Notes: generated from the sequence alone by a model not told the origin. DNA of 64,000 nucleotides from Candidula unifasciata (GCA_905116865.2 CAJHNH020000813.1:237001-301000), one strand, 5' to 3'; positions 54,201 to 62,714 are shown, counted from the first letter of the stretch. Translations and numbers: made by a program.

Positions 54201-57200
54201 AGTTTCACTTATCTAGGGAGCAAGATGTCATCTACAGGAGATACCGCACCAGAAATACCATTTAGAATAGCACTGGCATCTAGTGCCTTCAATAAACTGT
54301 CTAACATCTGGAAATCAAAGACACTTAGCAAACACACAAAACTCAAGATCTTCAATTCTTGTGTGATTCCAGTACTAACCTTTGGATGCGAGAGCTGGAA
54401 ATCAACGAAAACTCTAGACACAAAATTAGACAGTTTTGAAAATAAATGCCTTAGAAGAATACTAAATTCCAAATAGTCAGATTTCCGAACAAATACACAA
54501 ATAAGGCAAGAATCCAGGCAAGAGTATGTGTCTAATTTTATACGAAAACGCCGCTGGAACTATGTCGGCCACGCCCTTAGAATGGATAAATCAAGACTTC
54601 CTTACCAAGCCCTCATTTGGACACCACAGGGGAAAAGATCTCGTGGAAGACCAAGGGAAACCCTACGTAGAACTATCATCAGGGAAGGCTCGCTCATGGG
54701 CCACTCAAACATCCAAGACCTACAACGGATTGCAACGAACCGCCATGCATGGAGAGTCATGACCTCTGCCCTATGTGCCGCACTCGACACAAGAGGAAAG
54801 ACTAACTAACTGGTGTATGGTCATTTGGGTATGTCATTATTCTTCTTTTTCTGTGTTGGCACCCAAAAGGACAGTTGACACATTGTGTTGTTGTGGTTTA
54901 TGGCTAGACTGTGATATCTGCACCACATCTGATTTCAGAAAATCCTAAGTTAGTTGCCTTTTTGATGTGCTTTCTATAGAAAGCAATTGATCTGTTGTTA
55001 CTTCTTCTTCTTCGCATTCACCAGTGTAAACTCTGGCAGAAAATTCTGGTTGTTCACCTTCTTCTGTACTGCAGTCTTGTTCCAGAACCTGACTAATTTG
55101 TATGCAGACTGTTGGTTCCTTGCCTTTTAGGCAGATGCATTCCAATTTCTAAGGAAGCTCCCAATTAGTCTGCTTGGGGGTATGCAGTGGGTCTATTCTT
55201 GTTTTCCCACCGGGAGATCTGTTCTTATTTCTCCCACTACCTCCCCGACAACCATGTCATAAGAGGTGACTAATCCTTCAAAGTCGGAGTGCATCCGTCT
55301 GAGAGTCTGCAATCAAATAAGTAAGATCTGAAGAAAAGATGCACATGCAAAACTCAGGTCCTGGAACAAAGCTGAAGTCCAGAAATAGACAAACAACAAG
55401 GTCTTTCCACTGGAGTTTACAGCAAGTGAATGAAAACAAACAACAGTATTCTGCTTCCTGTTAAATGCTGCTTCTATTTGATCTGCTCTACGTTGAACTT
55501 TTGTAATATATCTTTGGCAACTATAAACCTCTTTTAACCACAGTAGAGAGATGGAAAATATAATATTATGGGCATGTAGCAAGATCTGCTGGTCTCTCCA
55601 AAAAGATACTACACTGCTGCCTAAATTACAAGAGGCAGACCAAGAAAGATCTGGATACAGAATTTGGCTGAATGGACAGACCTCACGCATGCAAGCATCA
55701 AGTCTACTGCCTCTGGCCAACATAAGGGGAGGGAGCTAAACAGACAATCAGTGGCAACTAGTGACTCAGTGACATGCACCTGTGTGGGATGAGGATGAAT
55801 ATATCTTCTGCAGTAATCAGGGTACTAAAGTACTCAAATCCTTCGGTACCAAAAGGTTCTAAAGAGTAAAGATCCTCATTTTCTGGGTCAACTGCTTCTT
55901 TGGATATTCTATGTATATAGTAAATAAGAGAGGAGATAACACACATTCCTGCCTCACCTCTGTATTGTTTGTAAACATATCAGACATGCCTTCTTATGTT
56001 CTCACTACACTTTATGAAGTGTGGTACATAGCCACTATGTTATTTAACAACTGTCCTTGAATCCCATAATATTAAGAATAGCCCATAGATACCAGTACTC
56101 ACTTCAAAGTGTATAATAGTGTATTGGTGCTCACCATGACTTGTCTTTTTCATCAGTGCTGACACAAATTATGCCTGAAAATGTGCTGGTCCTGTGTGTC
56201 ATTGCGTATTGTCCAGAAAAACCTGACTGTGATAGAAAAAAAGCAGAAATATGTGCTTTTTTCTGTCACATATAGTGGTTACATTAACTCATTACACTGG
56301 GATTGTTAGTTTTACTCTTTCTTCTCCATAGTCTTATTATTTTAACTTCTTTGTATTCGAACATTGGCTAATTTAAACTAGGACTCATGTGGAGTTATGA
56401 GTTAGATTATCTTCACAGCACTCCGGACACATCCATAAGCGCTCAGATTCTCCTCTCAACATATTCATCAGCGTCGTGTGGTTAATAGTACCAGTCCTGT
56501 GTTGGTTAACAAGACTTTGTGTATGTCCAGTGTGCTTTTCATGCTTGGCTGTGCCGATCTTTACTCCCAATTTGCGTATTCTTAGAAGTGATTTGGACAT
56601 GTTGCTTCCAGAATCCTCAGAATGTCCTATCTCTCTAAGGGCAGTGACAATGTCTGCGTGATCCATTGGCCGGCCATCTTCAATTAATGCAGTGCCTGCC
56701 AGTCTATCAGCTCTCTCATTACCAACAACGCCTGCATACCCTGGGACGAATATGAAACTAACTGCACACACAGGAGAATTTTGCAATGACTCAAGCCACT
56801 GTCTGCGTAACTAGCCTGCCTCGACCAGCCTGATCATACTCATGTAGAATGAGTTAAAAGTCATCATAGGCTAATATCAGAGTTAAATGTCTGTGTAAAA
56901 TTAGTTCATGTGAGACTTGTACTTGTAATCGACAAGCACATGTAACCAATTTCAGGAACTGTTATTCATTGAAATTATGAAACAGGAGATGATATCTCCT
57001 GTTTCTGTTTTAATAACCCTCTGTTATCATCTGCTGTTCTCTTGTAACAGGAAACTCGTAGAACTGCGGAGAAAATTCGATACAACCACCCACTCCGAAA
57101 ACACATGGACACTATACTGGCTAAGGTTAGTGACTGTTTTACATTTGGTTGGTATTAGTAACATGTTTTGTTAAATGTGAACATTTTTGCATGGATCAAT

Positions 57201-60200
57201 ATGTTGAGTCCCAAACTAGCTAGGAACCACATTGGCTGAGTAGCTAGTGCACTTGCTTGATGAGCTAATGGTCATAGGTTTAACTCTTTGAGTCCCAAGG
57301 AACGCATCATACGTTCATAGGTTCCTACCTAGAAGCCCAATGAACGCATGATGCGCCGATTTTATTACTTTCTTTACTACCCCTTGGGCCTGTGATGCGA
57401 AACCCCCTGGGACTCAAAGAGTTAAATTCCAATTGATAAAGTTGTTTTTTTTTTTTTTTTAAATTTCATTGGGCTACCCAGTGGTAAAATGGACACCATG
57501 AATTGTTTCCGTACATAAAAGTCATTGACACTTGTCAGTTGGAAATTGGTCTACAGTGATATGAATCCCCAAAGCGGGGAAACGGTCTTTTGTAAAGTAG
57601 CTAGAAGAGCAAGTTATTGAATTAATGTTAACGAAGAATACTTCTTCGTGTTCACCGGCTGTAAACTCCAGTGGAAAGTTCTGGTTGTTCATCCTCTTGG
57701 GGACATCTCAAAGTAATCTTTTGTTGCTGTGTATTGAACATTTGTATCTTAAATAAATCTTCTATTGTTGTCTGTCATAAATTGTTTTTTAAATGAATTG
57801 TTCACTCGACTCTCTCACTCTAAGACATCATTGTCTAAAAGTAAGAAAGAGTTAAAAAAATTATCCCTTTAGAATTGAGTTTACTTGCAGCGAACCATAT
57901 TTTCAGACAAGACAAACTATGGAACACCATTCAAGTGCACCACACCAAAAGAGACTCATAGCAATACCAATGACTGTTGAAGAAGAAGGGTTTTAAGTAA
58001 CAATGCATACATAGATTAATATAATATTTTGATAGGACAGAATGAATTATGAGGGAAAAGTTTTTAAATTACCTTAATAGATCTTCAGTCGTGCATACCT
58101 CCTCTTTCTGATTGGGCAGTCTTGAAACACATAACCCCTTTTGTCCCAGTCTTCTTCTTCTTCTTCTTCTTTGTTTTACGGCTTGCAATATCTGCAGCTT
58201 CGGCCAAACACTTTTGATTTCAACAAACCTCTGATTAATCATCTTTTACAGCATGATTATTAGGGAGGTGGTGGGTCTACCCCCCCCCCCCCTTTCCCCC
58301 TTCTGCCAAGCATCCCATATGGGACCCAGGGCCAACACTGGAGCTTTTTTCGACATTAATTTGACCCAAAGTATCTTAAATACTTACATAAGTCATTCTC
58401 ATATTTGTTCCTCTTCTTAATACTGCAACAGACATCAGACTGACTGTTTTTAAAGACAAGAACAGTCAGTTTGAACTAACTGGCATCTCTGTTGAGTTTT
58501 GTCTTTTTTTAAGGCATTGATGTAGCAAACTAGTTTTCTCAATCCTCTATCTGATGGACACATGCAATAAACTTGTAACTATCATTTTACCAGTTCTTTA
58601 GTTGCATTAGTTGCATTTATGACTATCTTCTATCTTTTTTCATTAAGTTGAGTTGAGTTGAGTCAAGAATTGACAACAAAGCACTCAGGACATTCCCATG
58701 TGTGCTCCGTCCTCATCTTCAGCAGCCAGCGCAGAGTTCCAGTACTGATGGTAGCGGTCACAATCTGGTTATATGTCTGTCTTGCCTTTCCTTTGAGTGT
58801 AGTAAGCCGGCCAGTCCCTCTGGTTACACAAAGGTGCCTCATTCTCTCCAGGCCATAATAATCTTCTTTCTCTACTGATTCCGTTGCTTGTTCCCAAAGG
58901 GCCTTGACCACATCTGCCTTGTCATGTATCAATTGACCGCCCAGTGGTGCAGATCCAGCCAATCTGTCCACCTGTTCATTACCCACTATGACGGGTACAC
59001 TAAACTTTTTTTTAAAAATTAAACAAGTGCTATTTGACCTATAATTTGTTTTTACTGTGTTCATAAAATACACAATGTTTTGATAGCTTGGATACTCTAA
59101 TTCCCATTTGGAACTATAAATTCTTCTTTAATCCTCAAGGTTTGGTTATCGGTTATTCTCAGCTGTATAATATTTTTTTAACTTTAAGTTCCACAGGACA
59201 TATACATGGTCAAGTATCTGTAGAATAATCTGAACTGGCGATGATTACCTTATTTCATTTACTTGGATTAAATAAAAAATACAACCAGTGTGTCTTTTTC
59301 AGTGTCCAGAGAGCACAAGGGAAGCAGTGAGAGGAAAGATGGATGACTTTGAGGATTTCAACCAGTCTCCAGATACTCTGAGTGTGGGATCTCTTGCAAA
59401 ACTACACAAGAAAGTTATGAGGTATATAACTTTGCACTTTATAGTTCCATATGAAAAATTGCTGATAGTTTCAGAATATTTATATTGACATAAAATATTT
59501 AACTAACGACACAAATAGTGTAATGCAAATTGTATTGCCGGACATAAAAATTCAGTAACATGTTGCCTGCATAGAATCAAAGGAATTAAATGGTATGATA
59601 TGAATCACTATTATAGAACTTTGGGATAGAACTAAATAAACTTCAGTGAATTAAGAGGTGAAGAAAAGATGGCACCGGATAGGACACCCATTGAAAAAAA
59701 AAACCTGAGAACAATATAACTATAGTGTCTTTACATTAAAACCCATAAGGGCATAGAAATAAAGGAAGACCAAAAACACAGGAAGCTAGAGAGTGGAGTT
59801 TAAAAGATAGAGAGGGCGGGGGGCTAGTTACATACGATAGCAAAGGATAGGATGACTTGCAAAGAGTTGGTTGAAAGCCTATGCTCTGTTGGGGAATAAA
59901 GGACAGAAGAAGACTAATCTATTGACTATGACAGAAGTAACAGATTGGCTGTACAGAAGTAACAGATTGACTATGACAAAAGGAACAGATTGACTGTATA
60001 GAAGTAACAGATTGACTATGACAGAAGTAACAGTTCGAACTTATAGAAGTAATAGATTGACTGTGACAGAAGTAACAGATTGACTGTATAGAAGTGACAG
60101 ATTGACTATGACAGAAGTAACAGATTGACTGTATAGAAGTAATAGATTGACTGTGACAGAAGTAACAGATTGACTGTATAGAAGTAACAGATTGACAGGA

Positions 60201-62701
60201 GTACTCTTTGAAAGCTGTCCTGGTCTGGCTGTCTCTAATAACCCAGCCCTATCCATGGCATGTTTCACTGCGTCTCATCAGGTGTATATTTACATCACTT
60301 TCTTTCTGGTTTAGCAGACTAGCTATGTTAGACAAAATAGCCTGGCTACAACAGCAGTAGCAGACAAGTGAATACAGTGGCAGCAGATTGTAGTGATGAC
60401 AGTGAAAGCAGATTGTAGTGATGACAATGATAGCAGATTGTAGTAATGACAGTGGTAGCAGATTGTAGTAATGACATTGGTAGCAGATTGTAGTGATGAC
60501 AATGGTAGCAGATTGTAGTGATGACAGTGGTAGCAGATTGTAGTGATGACAGTGGTAGCAGATTTTAGTGATGACAGTGGTAGCAGATTGTAGCGATGAC
60601 AGTGGTAGCAGATTGTAGCGATGACAGTGGTTGCAGATTGTAGTGATGACAGTGCTAGCAGATTGTAGTAATGACAGTGCTAGCAGATTGTAGTGATGAC
60701 AGTGGTAGCAGATTGTAGTGATGACAGTGATAGCAGATTGTAGTGGTGACAGTGAAAACAGATTGTAGTGATGACAGTGATAGCAGATTGTAGGGATGAC
60801 AGTGATAGCAGATTGTAGTAATGACAGTGATAGCAGATTGTAGAAATGACAGTGAAAGTAGATTGTAGTAATGACAGTGATAGGAGATTGTAGTGATGAC
60901 AGTGATAGCAGATTGTAGTGATGACAGTGATAGCAGATTGTAATGATGACAAAGATAGCAGATTGTAGTGATGAAAGTGATAGCAGACTGTAGCGTTGAC
61001 AATGCTAGCAGATTAACGTGATGACATTGATAGCAGATTGTAGTGATGACAGTGGTAGCAGATTGTAGTGGTGACAGTGAAAGCAGATTGTAGTGATGAC
61101 AGTGATAGCAAATTGTAGTAATGACTGTGATAGCAGATTGTAGTGATGACAGTGCTAGCAGATTGTAGTGATGACAAGGATAGCAGATTGTAGTAATGAC
61201 AGTGCTAGCAGATTAACATGATGACAGTGATAGCAGATTGTAGTGATGACATTGATAGCAGATTGTAGTAATGACAGTGGTAGCAGATTGTAGTGGTGAC
61301 AGTGAAAGCAGATTGTAGTGATGACAGTGATAGCAGATTGTAGTGATGACTGTGATAGCAGATTGTAGTGATGACAGTGATAGCAGATTGTAGTGATGAC
61401 AGTGAAAGCAGATTGTAGGGATGACAGTGATAGCAGATTGTAGTAATGACAGTGATAGCAGATTGTAGAAATGACAGTGAAAGTAGATTGTAGTAATGAC
61501 AGTGATAGGAGATTGTAGTGATGACAGTGATAGCAGATTGTAGTGATGACAGTGATAGCAGATTGTAATGATGACAAAGATAGCAGATTGTAGTGATGAA
61601 AGTGATAGCAGATTGTAGCGTTGACAATGCTAGCAGATTAACGTGATGACATTGATAGCAGATTGTAGTGATGACAGTGATAGCAAATTGTAGTAATGAC
61701 TGTGATAGCAGATTGTAGTGATGACAGTGCTAGCAGATTGTAGTGATGACAAGGATAGCAGATTGTAGTAATGACAGTGCTAGCAGATTAACATGATGAC
61801 AGTGATAGCAGATTGTAGTGATGACATTGATAGTAGATTGTTGTAATGACAGTGGTAGCAGATTGTAGTGGTGACAGTGAAAGCAGATTGTAGTGATGAC
61901 TGTGATAGCAGATTGTAGTGATGACAGTGCTAGCAGATTAACGTGATGACATTGATAGCAGATTGTAGTAATGACAGTGCTAGTAGATTAACATGATGAC
62001 AGTGATAGCAGATTGTAGTGATGACAATGGTAGCAGATTGTAGTAATGACAGTAATAGCAGATTGTAGAGATGACAGTGGTAGGAGATTGTAGTGATGAC
62101 ATGCTAGTAGATTGTAGTGATGACAGCTGTACTATGACATCTGCACTCTTAGCATTCTGTCCAGCAAGTGTGAGAATATCAGTATTATTTACAACTGTCT
62201 GTTTTTAGCAGAATATTTTAGCCTAATCAGTCTTTTTTTTTTTTTATTGGTAATAGTTCTTTTTTTTTTTTCTATACCTTTTCTGATTCACTTATTTAAG
62301 ACTCAGCATCATAACATACCAGATAAATCCATAGATGTTCCATCTCCCACAGCAAATGTCTTCATGTGTAGATGTTGACTGTTCCACTAGTAAACACATC
62401 ATATACTCTTTCACTCATACATCCTGTCTCAACAATCTACTTCCCAGTCCATACGACCTTACACATATCTCTTCATCTTCTGCAGATTGCATTAATCCTC
62501 TTGTGTTTCTTTAATGGAACAGGCGAACTCAAATAAGCCAGCGTACGAACATTCAGTGGGCCAACCTTCTGAGCACCGCCCTGGAGTGGGAGGACATTGA
62601 GGCAAACATGCGTAGCACGGATAGAGTATATAGGCATTCGGATCCAGCAATGGGCACTTATTACTTCAAATGGTGGAGGAATATTTATACTCCTTCAATA
62701 G
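41829..62701 (+). CDS. LMBRD2: LMBR1 domain-containing protein 2 (LMBRD2), N-terminal seven coding exons
   Basis: Exons: 41829-42002, 49544-49821, 50860-51027, 53271-53481, 57051-57125, 59303-59421 and 62523-62701; about 401 residues. All six introns are GT-AG with matching phases. The order of segments matches human LMBRD2: two N-terminal membrane helices, a loop with N-glycosylation sequons, three further helices, then a long cytosolic stretch. Family knowledge: LMBR1-like (PF04791) multi-pass membrane proteins; human LMBRD2 is linked to beta2-adrenergic receptor signalling. The ATG at 41829 is chosen because the protein starts there in homologues and an acceptor lies just upstream. The C-terminal helices lie beyond 64000. 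Confidence 0.93.
42055..42240 (-). mobile_element. GAA-tailed interspersed repeat, family A
   Basis: Reversed copy starting CTTCTTCTTCTTAATGTTCACC, with TTGTTCCAGAACTTGAG and GTATGCAGATTGTTGGTTCC. The head is missing. Confidence 0.75.
42245..42690. repeat. Weak tandem repeat around 'GTTAAATCT..GAA' and unassigned intron
   Basis: 42270-42440 contains about seven imperfect units of GAAGTG..AAATCT[CT]T[AG]GAA, about 25-30 bp each. The remainder carries a reversed SINE head near 42580-42650 (ACTCAGACCATAGTTTTCAC). Confidence 0.5.
42690..42915 (+). mobile_element. GAA-tailed repeat, family B, with G(28) insertion
   Basis: Head partly replaced by a run of 28 G at 42723-42750. Then CCTAACAAGCAAGTTCC, GTGCTGAAATCGGGTGTG, CCTGGCTGTAAACCATAAG, and tail GAAGAAGAAG. 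Confidence 0.75.
42933..43415 (+). mobile_element. LINE RNase H C-terminus, uninterrupted ORF
   Basis: 157 open codons: [20 protein letters not shown] (the RNase H 'H..GNxxAD' motif with its His and Asp), then a C-terminal domain with [13 protein letters not shown] and a zinc-knuckle-like C-x-C..TPEH..C ([17 protein letters not shown]), the LINE/Jockey-type end. It is 5'-truncated just inside RNase H, so it cannot act alone. It begins 15 bp after a family B GAA tail. It is the best-preserved copy of its type here. Confidence 0.8.
43415..43985. other. Intron sequence with short (AT)n
   Basis: (AT)n at 43592-43610; otherwise nothing recognised. Confidence 0.5.
43985..44885 (-). mobile_element. 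LINE RNase H domain and 3' end, decayed
   Basis: The minus strand reads [11 protein letters not shown] (first catalytic Asp), VSDSINML (further Asp), and [15 protein letters not shown] followed by a stop where the 'xAD' should be. After that comes decayed C-terminal text to about 43990, including [13 protein letters not shown]. The open part is 44327-44725. Confidence 0.75.
44920..44965. repeat. (AG)n/(AC)n microsatellite
   Basis: Short compound GA and CA repeats. Confidence 0.8.
45040..45215 (-). mobile_element. GAA-tailed repeat family A, internal part
   Basis: TTGTTCCAGAAATTAAG, TTGTATGCACTGTTGGTTCC and GATGTACTTCAACTTTGAAG follow the reversed family A order. The tail end is missing. (AC)n at 45242-45283 follows. 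Confidence 0.6.
45425..45550 (+). mobile_element. GAA-tailed repeat, family A/B head
   Basis: CCGGGGCCTCATGGAAAGC, CACCCTACCAAGTGTGTCATAAG, GCAACTAAGGG; then loses similarity. Confidence 0.5.
45715..45875 (+). mobile_element. LINE 3'-terminal coding fragment
   Basis: The plus strand (frameshifted) reads an [25 protein letters not shown] sequence, the 'W..L...AxDRxxWR' end common to RTE-like ORFs. The same text recurs at 49075-49215 and 59690-59915. Confidence 0.5.
46225..46560. repeat. Pyrimidine tract (CTT/CCTT-rich)
   Basis: About 330 bp almost purely C and T on this strand. The two long Phe/Ser/Leu ORFs are artefacts. A purine-pyrimidine mirror tract of this type can form triplex DNA. 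Confidence 0.85.
46690..47140. repeat. 18-bp minisatellite, about 25 copies
   Basis: Degenerate units of GTACAGTAGCTTATAGTG with variants (AGGTTATTGT). Since 18 is divisible by three, frames stay open on both strands (Tyr/Leu-rich on the minus strand); not coding. Confidence 0.85.
47230..48170 (-). mobile_element. RNase H LINE, longest minus-strand copy of its family
   Basis: From 48170 downward (minus): a decayed block before RNase H, then [19 protein letters not shown] text around 47900-47860, VTDSESM near 47680, a WxxGNEQ-like region near 47550, and the C-terminus [20 protein letters not shown] at about 47240-47310. The 3' end starts GTCAAGTTTTGACATCACAG. Many frame breaks. Confidence 0.7.
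48175..49075. other. Unassigned intron stretch with two minus-strand open stretches
   Basis: The minus strand has 85 codons (48755-49012) and 101 codons (48426-48731) in different frames, with no recognised domain. They may belong to one old decayed element. (CA)n at 49057-49070. Confidence 0.35.
49075..49475 (+). mobile_element. LINE 3' coding fragment followed by family B repeat
   Basis: 49075-49215: [20 protein letters not shown] and VNWLRTNAI, a short LINE end as in 45715-45875. 49255-49475: family B copy with AGCATGTCATAAAAGGC, TTGCTGGAATTGGATATG, CTTAGCCTAGATGTAAACC, tail AGAAGAAGAAAAT. Confidence 0.6.
49544..49821 (+). CDS. LMBRD2: LMBRD2 exon: extracytosolic loop and third helix
   Basis: Acceptor TTTGTTTCCAG ends at 49543; donor GTATGG at 49822. 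Starts in phase 0 and ends after two bases of the Trp codon. The loop has sequons NSS and NIT. The end, [19 protein letters not shown], matches the LMBRD2 signature 'YIPDGxxPxxWRxxYWTSQ'. The (TTC)n after it belongs to a repeat in the intron. Confidence 0.93.
49850..50215 (-). mobile_element. Family A repeat with expanded (TTC)n tail
   Basis: (TTC)n of about 33 units at 49850-49951 is the reversed GAA tail of the family A copy at 49955-50215 (GTAAACTCTGACAGAAAG, GCAGATGCACTCTGACTTC, GGGGCCCTAGAACCCG). A poly-C run and a second partial forward head follow at 50245-50330. Confidence 0.8.
50340..50855. other. Intron with a small LINE scrap
   Basis: 50365-50530 resembles the reversed RNase H LINE (CTGAAGCGGCGTTTGCC, CTGTCTTCACCTTACTCAACA). 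The remainder is unassigned. Confidence 0.45.
50860..51027 (+). CDS. LMBRD2: LMBRD2 exon: third-fourth helix
   Basis: Acceptor CTGTCCACAG ends at 50859; donor GTAAGA at 51028. It supplies the last base of the split Trp codon, then encodes [17 protein letters not shown] and the helix [20 protein letters not shown]. No stop-to-stop ORF of notable length marks it; it was found by homology and phase. Confidence 0.92.
51095..51290 (+). mobile_element. tRNA-derived SINE
   Basis: CAGATTGGCTAGGACTCTTG (A-box region), CATGTGTTTGAATCCCC (B box), CTGGGATTTG, GAGTAAAGTTAGCTGG. Layout as S1. It lies directly downstream of the third LMBRD2 coding exon. Confidence 0.6.
51910..52315. mobile_element. Head-to-head pair of family A repeats
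   Basis: 51910-52195 is a reversed full copy (CTTCTTCTTCTTCGCATTCACC start). It is followed at once by a forward partial copy 52196-52315 ending AACACGAAGAAGAAC. The two form a large inverted repeat with TTC at the left edge and GAA at the right. Confidence 0.75.
52660..52850 (+). mobile_element. SINE fragments
   Basis: 52690-52800 has GGACTAGACGCTTGCC and GATCAGGGGTTAAACACG; 52830-52860 has GGCTTAGAGGTTAGTG. Both resemble tRNA-like heads, partial. Confidence 0.4.
52890..53145 (+). mobile_element. GAA-tailed interspersed repeat, family A
   Basis: Forward copy: CCCACTGCCTCCCCAAC, GTCAGAGTGCATCTGACTG, GGAACCAGTAGTATGC, CTTTCCGCCAGAGTTTAGC, tail GAAGAAGAAGAAG. Confidence 0.8.
53271..53481 (+). 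CDS. LMBRD2: LMBRD2 exon: fifth helix and start of cytosolic region
   Basis: Acceptor GACAATTGCAG ends at 53270; donor GTATTT at 53482, a weaker donor than the others. It encodes [20 protein letters not shown], then [12 protein letters not shown] and an acidic helix ending EDALE. An RTE-like LINE begins within about 40-50 bp of the donor. Confidence 0.92.
53520..54825 (+). mobile_element. RTE-like LINE: reverse transcriptase to 3' end, one in-frame stop
   Basis: A single frame runs from about 53520 to TAA 54807-54809, broken only by TAG 54474-54476. Visible: [29 protein letters not shown] (first catalytic Asp), [24 protein letters not shown] (FADD catalytic pair intact), [38 protein letters not shown] and [12 protein letters not shown]. 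Endonuclease and upstream coding are missing (5' truncation). The short 3' tail is ACTAACTAACT. The intact RT motifs and single stop suggest a young insertion. It sits in the LMBRD2 intron, same strand. Confidence 0.9.
54838..54965 (-). mobile_element. GAA-tailed repeat, family B
   Basis: Reversed: TTATTCTTCTTTTTC tail, GTTGTGGTTTATGGC, CTGTGATATCTGCACC, CATCTGATTTCAG. It follows the LINE 3' end directly. Confidence 0.6.
55000..55440. mobile_element. Second head-to-head pair of family A repeats
   Basis: 55000-55215 is reversed (CTTCTTCTTCGCATTCACC) and 55235-55440 is forward (CATGTCATAAGAGGTG, GGAGTGCATCCGTC, GGAACAAAGCTGAAGTCC), joined near the head region, as at 51910-52315. Confidence 0.7.
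55500..56110. mobile_element. Two opposed LINE fragments
   Basis: 55545-55740 (plus): frameshifted [17 protein letters not shown] and a GRPRK-like block, a LINE C-terminus. 55790-56110 (minus): RT text with [17 protein letters not shown] at about 55955-55900 and WAILNIMGF upstream. The two come from elements in opposite orientation. Confidence 0.6.
56385..56810 (-). mobile_element. RNase H LINE C-terminus, open 133 codons
   Basis: Minus strand: [20 protein letters not shown] (RNase H end), then [19 protein letters not shown] and [15 protein letters not shown], the family's WxCPxC end. Open, but truncated before the first catalytic residues. Confidence 0.75.
57051..57125 (+). CDS. LMBRD2: LMBRD2 small exon (75 bp)
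   Basis: Acceptor CTTGTAACAG ends at 57050; donor GTTAGT at 57126. 25 codons in phase 0 at both ends: [20 protein letters not shown] and DTILAK. The NHPLRK block is conserved in LMBRD2. Skipping it would keep the frame. Confidence 0.9.
57215..57470 (+). mobile_element. tRNA-derived SINE split by the M1 MITE
   Basis: 57215-57279 is the SINE head (TGAGTAGCTAGTGCACTTGC, AATGGTCATAGGTT). The sequence resumes after the MITE at 57422 with TTAAATTCC. Joined through a single TTAA, the text restores the B-box layout seen in the other S1 copies. Confidence 0.65.
57280..57425. mobile_element. TTAA-flanked 146-bp MITE (family M1), best copy
   Basis: Left end TTAACTCTTTGAGTCCCA and right end TGGGACTCAAAGAGTTAA are exact inverted complements (18 bp including TTAA). 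The interior carries two CCTTGGG-like words and no ORF. Duplicated TTAA and inverted ends indicate a piggyBac-type transposase acting in trans; none is seen in the window. Confidence 0.85.
57480..58145. other. Intron sequence with a family A scrap
   Basis: 57640-57700 is the reversed tail-end part of family A (CTTCGTGTTCACCGGCTG, GGAAAGTTCTGGTTG). The rest is unassigned. Confidence 0.5.
58150..58345 (-). mobile_element. GAA-tailed repeat, family B
   Basis: Reversed: CTTCTTCTTCTTCTTCTTTG tail, CAATATCTGCAGCTTCGG, GATTAATCATCTTTTACAGC, and a poly-C before GGGACCCAGGGCC. Confidence 0.7.
58640..59000 (-). mobile_element. RNase H LINE 3' part with TGAGT tail
   Basis: The 3' end reads AAGTTGAGTTGAGTTGAGTC backwards. 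The minus strand then gives [52 protein letters not shown] and [19 protein letters not shown]. It is the cleanest reference for the family's last ~330 bp. Confidence 0.8.
59303..59421 (+). CDS. LMBRD2: LMBRD2 exon: cytosolic region
   Basis: Acceptor TCTTTTTCAG ends at 59302; donor GTATAT at 59422. Starts [19 protein letters not shown], matching 'CPxEYxxKMGRNMDDYEDF' in vertebrates, and ends LAKLHKKVM with two bases of an Arg codon. Confidence 0.92.
59690..59915 (+). mobile_element. LINE 3'-terminal fragment
   Basis: Same block as 45715-45875 and 49075-49215: GGAAGACCAAAAACACAGG (a 'GRPKT' remnant), then GATAGGATGACTTGC and GGGGAATAAAGGACAGAAG. Confidence 0.5.
59915..60205. repeat. Tandem repeat of alternating 22/23-bp units (~45 bp)
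   Basis: AGATTGACTGTATAGAAGTA alternates with AGATTGACTATGACAGAAGT. About six pairs. Confidence 0.85.
60370..62130. repeat. 25-bp satellite, about 70 units, with higher-order repeats
   Basis: Units of GATTGTAGTGATGACAGTGG plus TAGCA. Rare variant units (GATTAACGTGATGACATTGA; GATTAACATGATGACAGTGA) recur at 625 bp (61011 and 61636) and 575 bp (61216 and 61791), that is 25 and 23 units. Minus-strand ORFs of Leu/Ser/Thr/Ile composition are artefacts. It lies in the LMBRD2 intron before exon 62523. Confidence 0.9.
62523..62701 (+). CDS. LMBRD2: LMBRD2 exon: cytosolic region, last in window
   Basis: Acceptor TTTAATGGAACAG ends at 62522; donor GTAAGT at 62702. Completes the split Arg codon, then [20 protein letters not shown] and a helix with WEDIEANM. 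It ends after one base of a Gly codon. The following exon is outside the window or hidden in the remaining 1.3 kb; I did not find it. Confidence 0.9.
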
Positions 62702-62714
62702 GTAAGTTAGGAGA

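Noticed and set aside
60655..61627. Minus-strand ORFs of 90-140 codons rich in Leu, Ser, Thr and Ile
   Set aside because: Translations of the 25-bp satellite in several frames; they end wherever a unit variant brings a stop.
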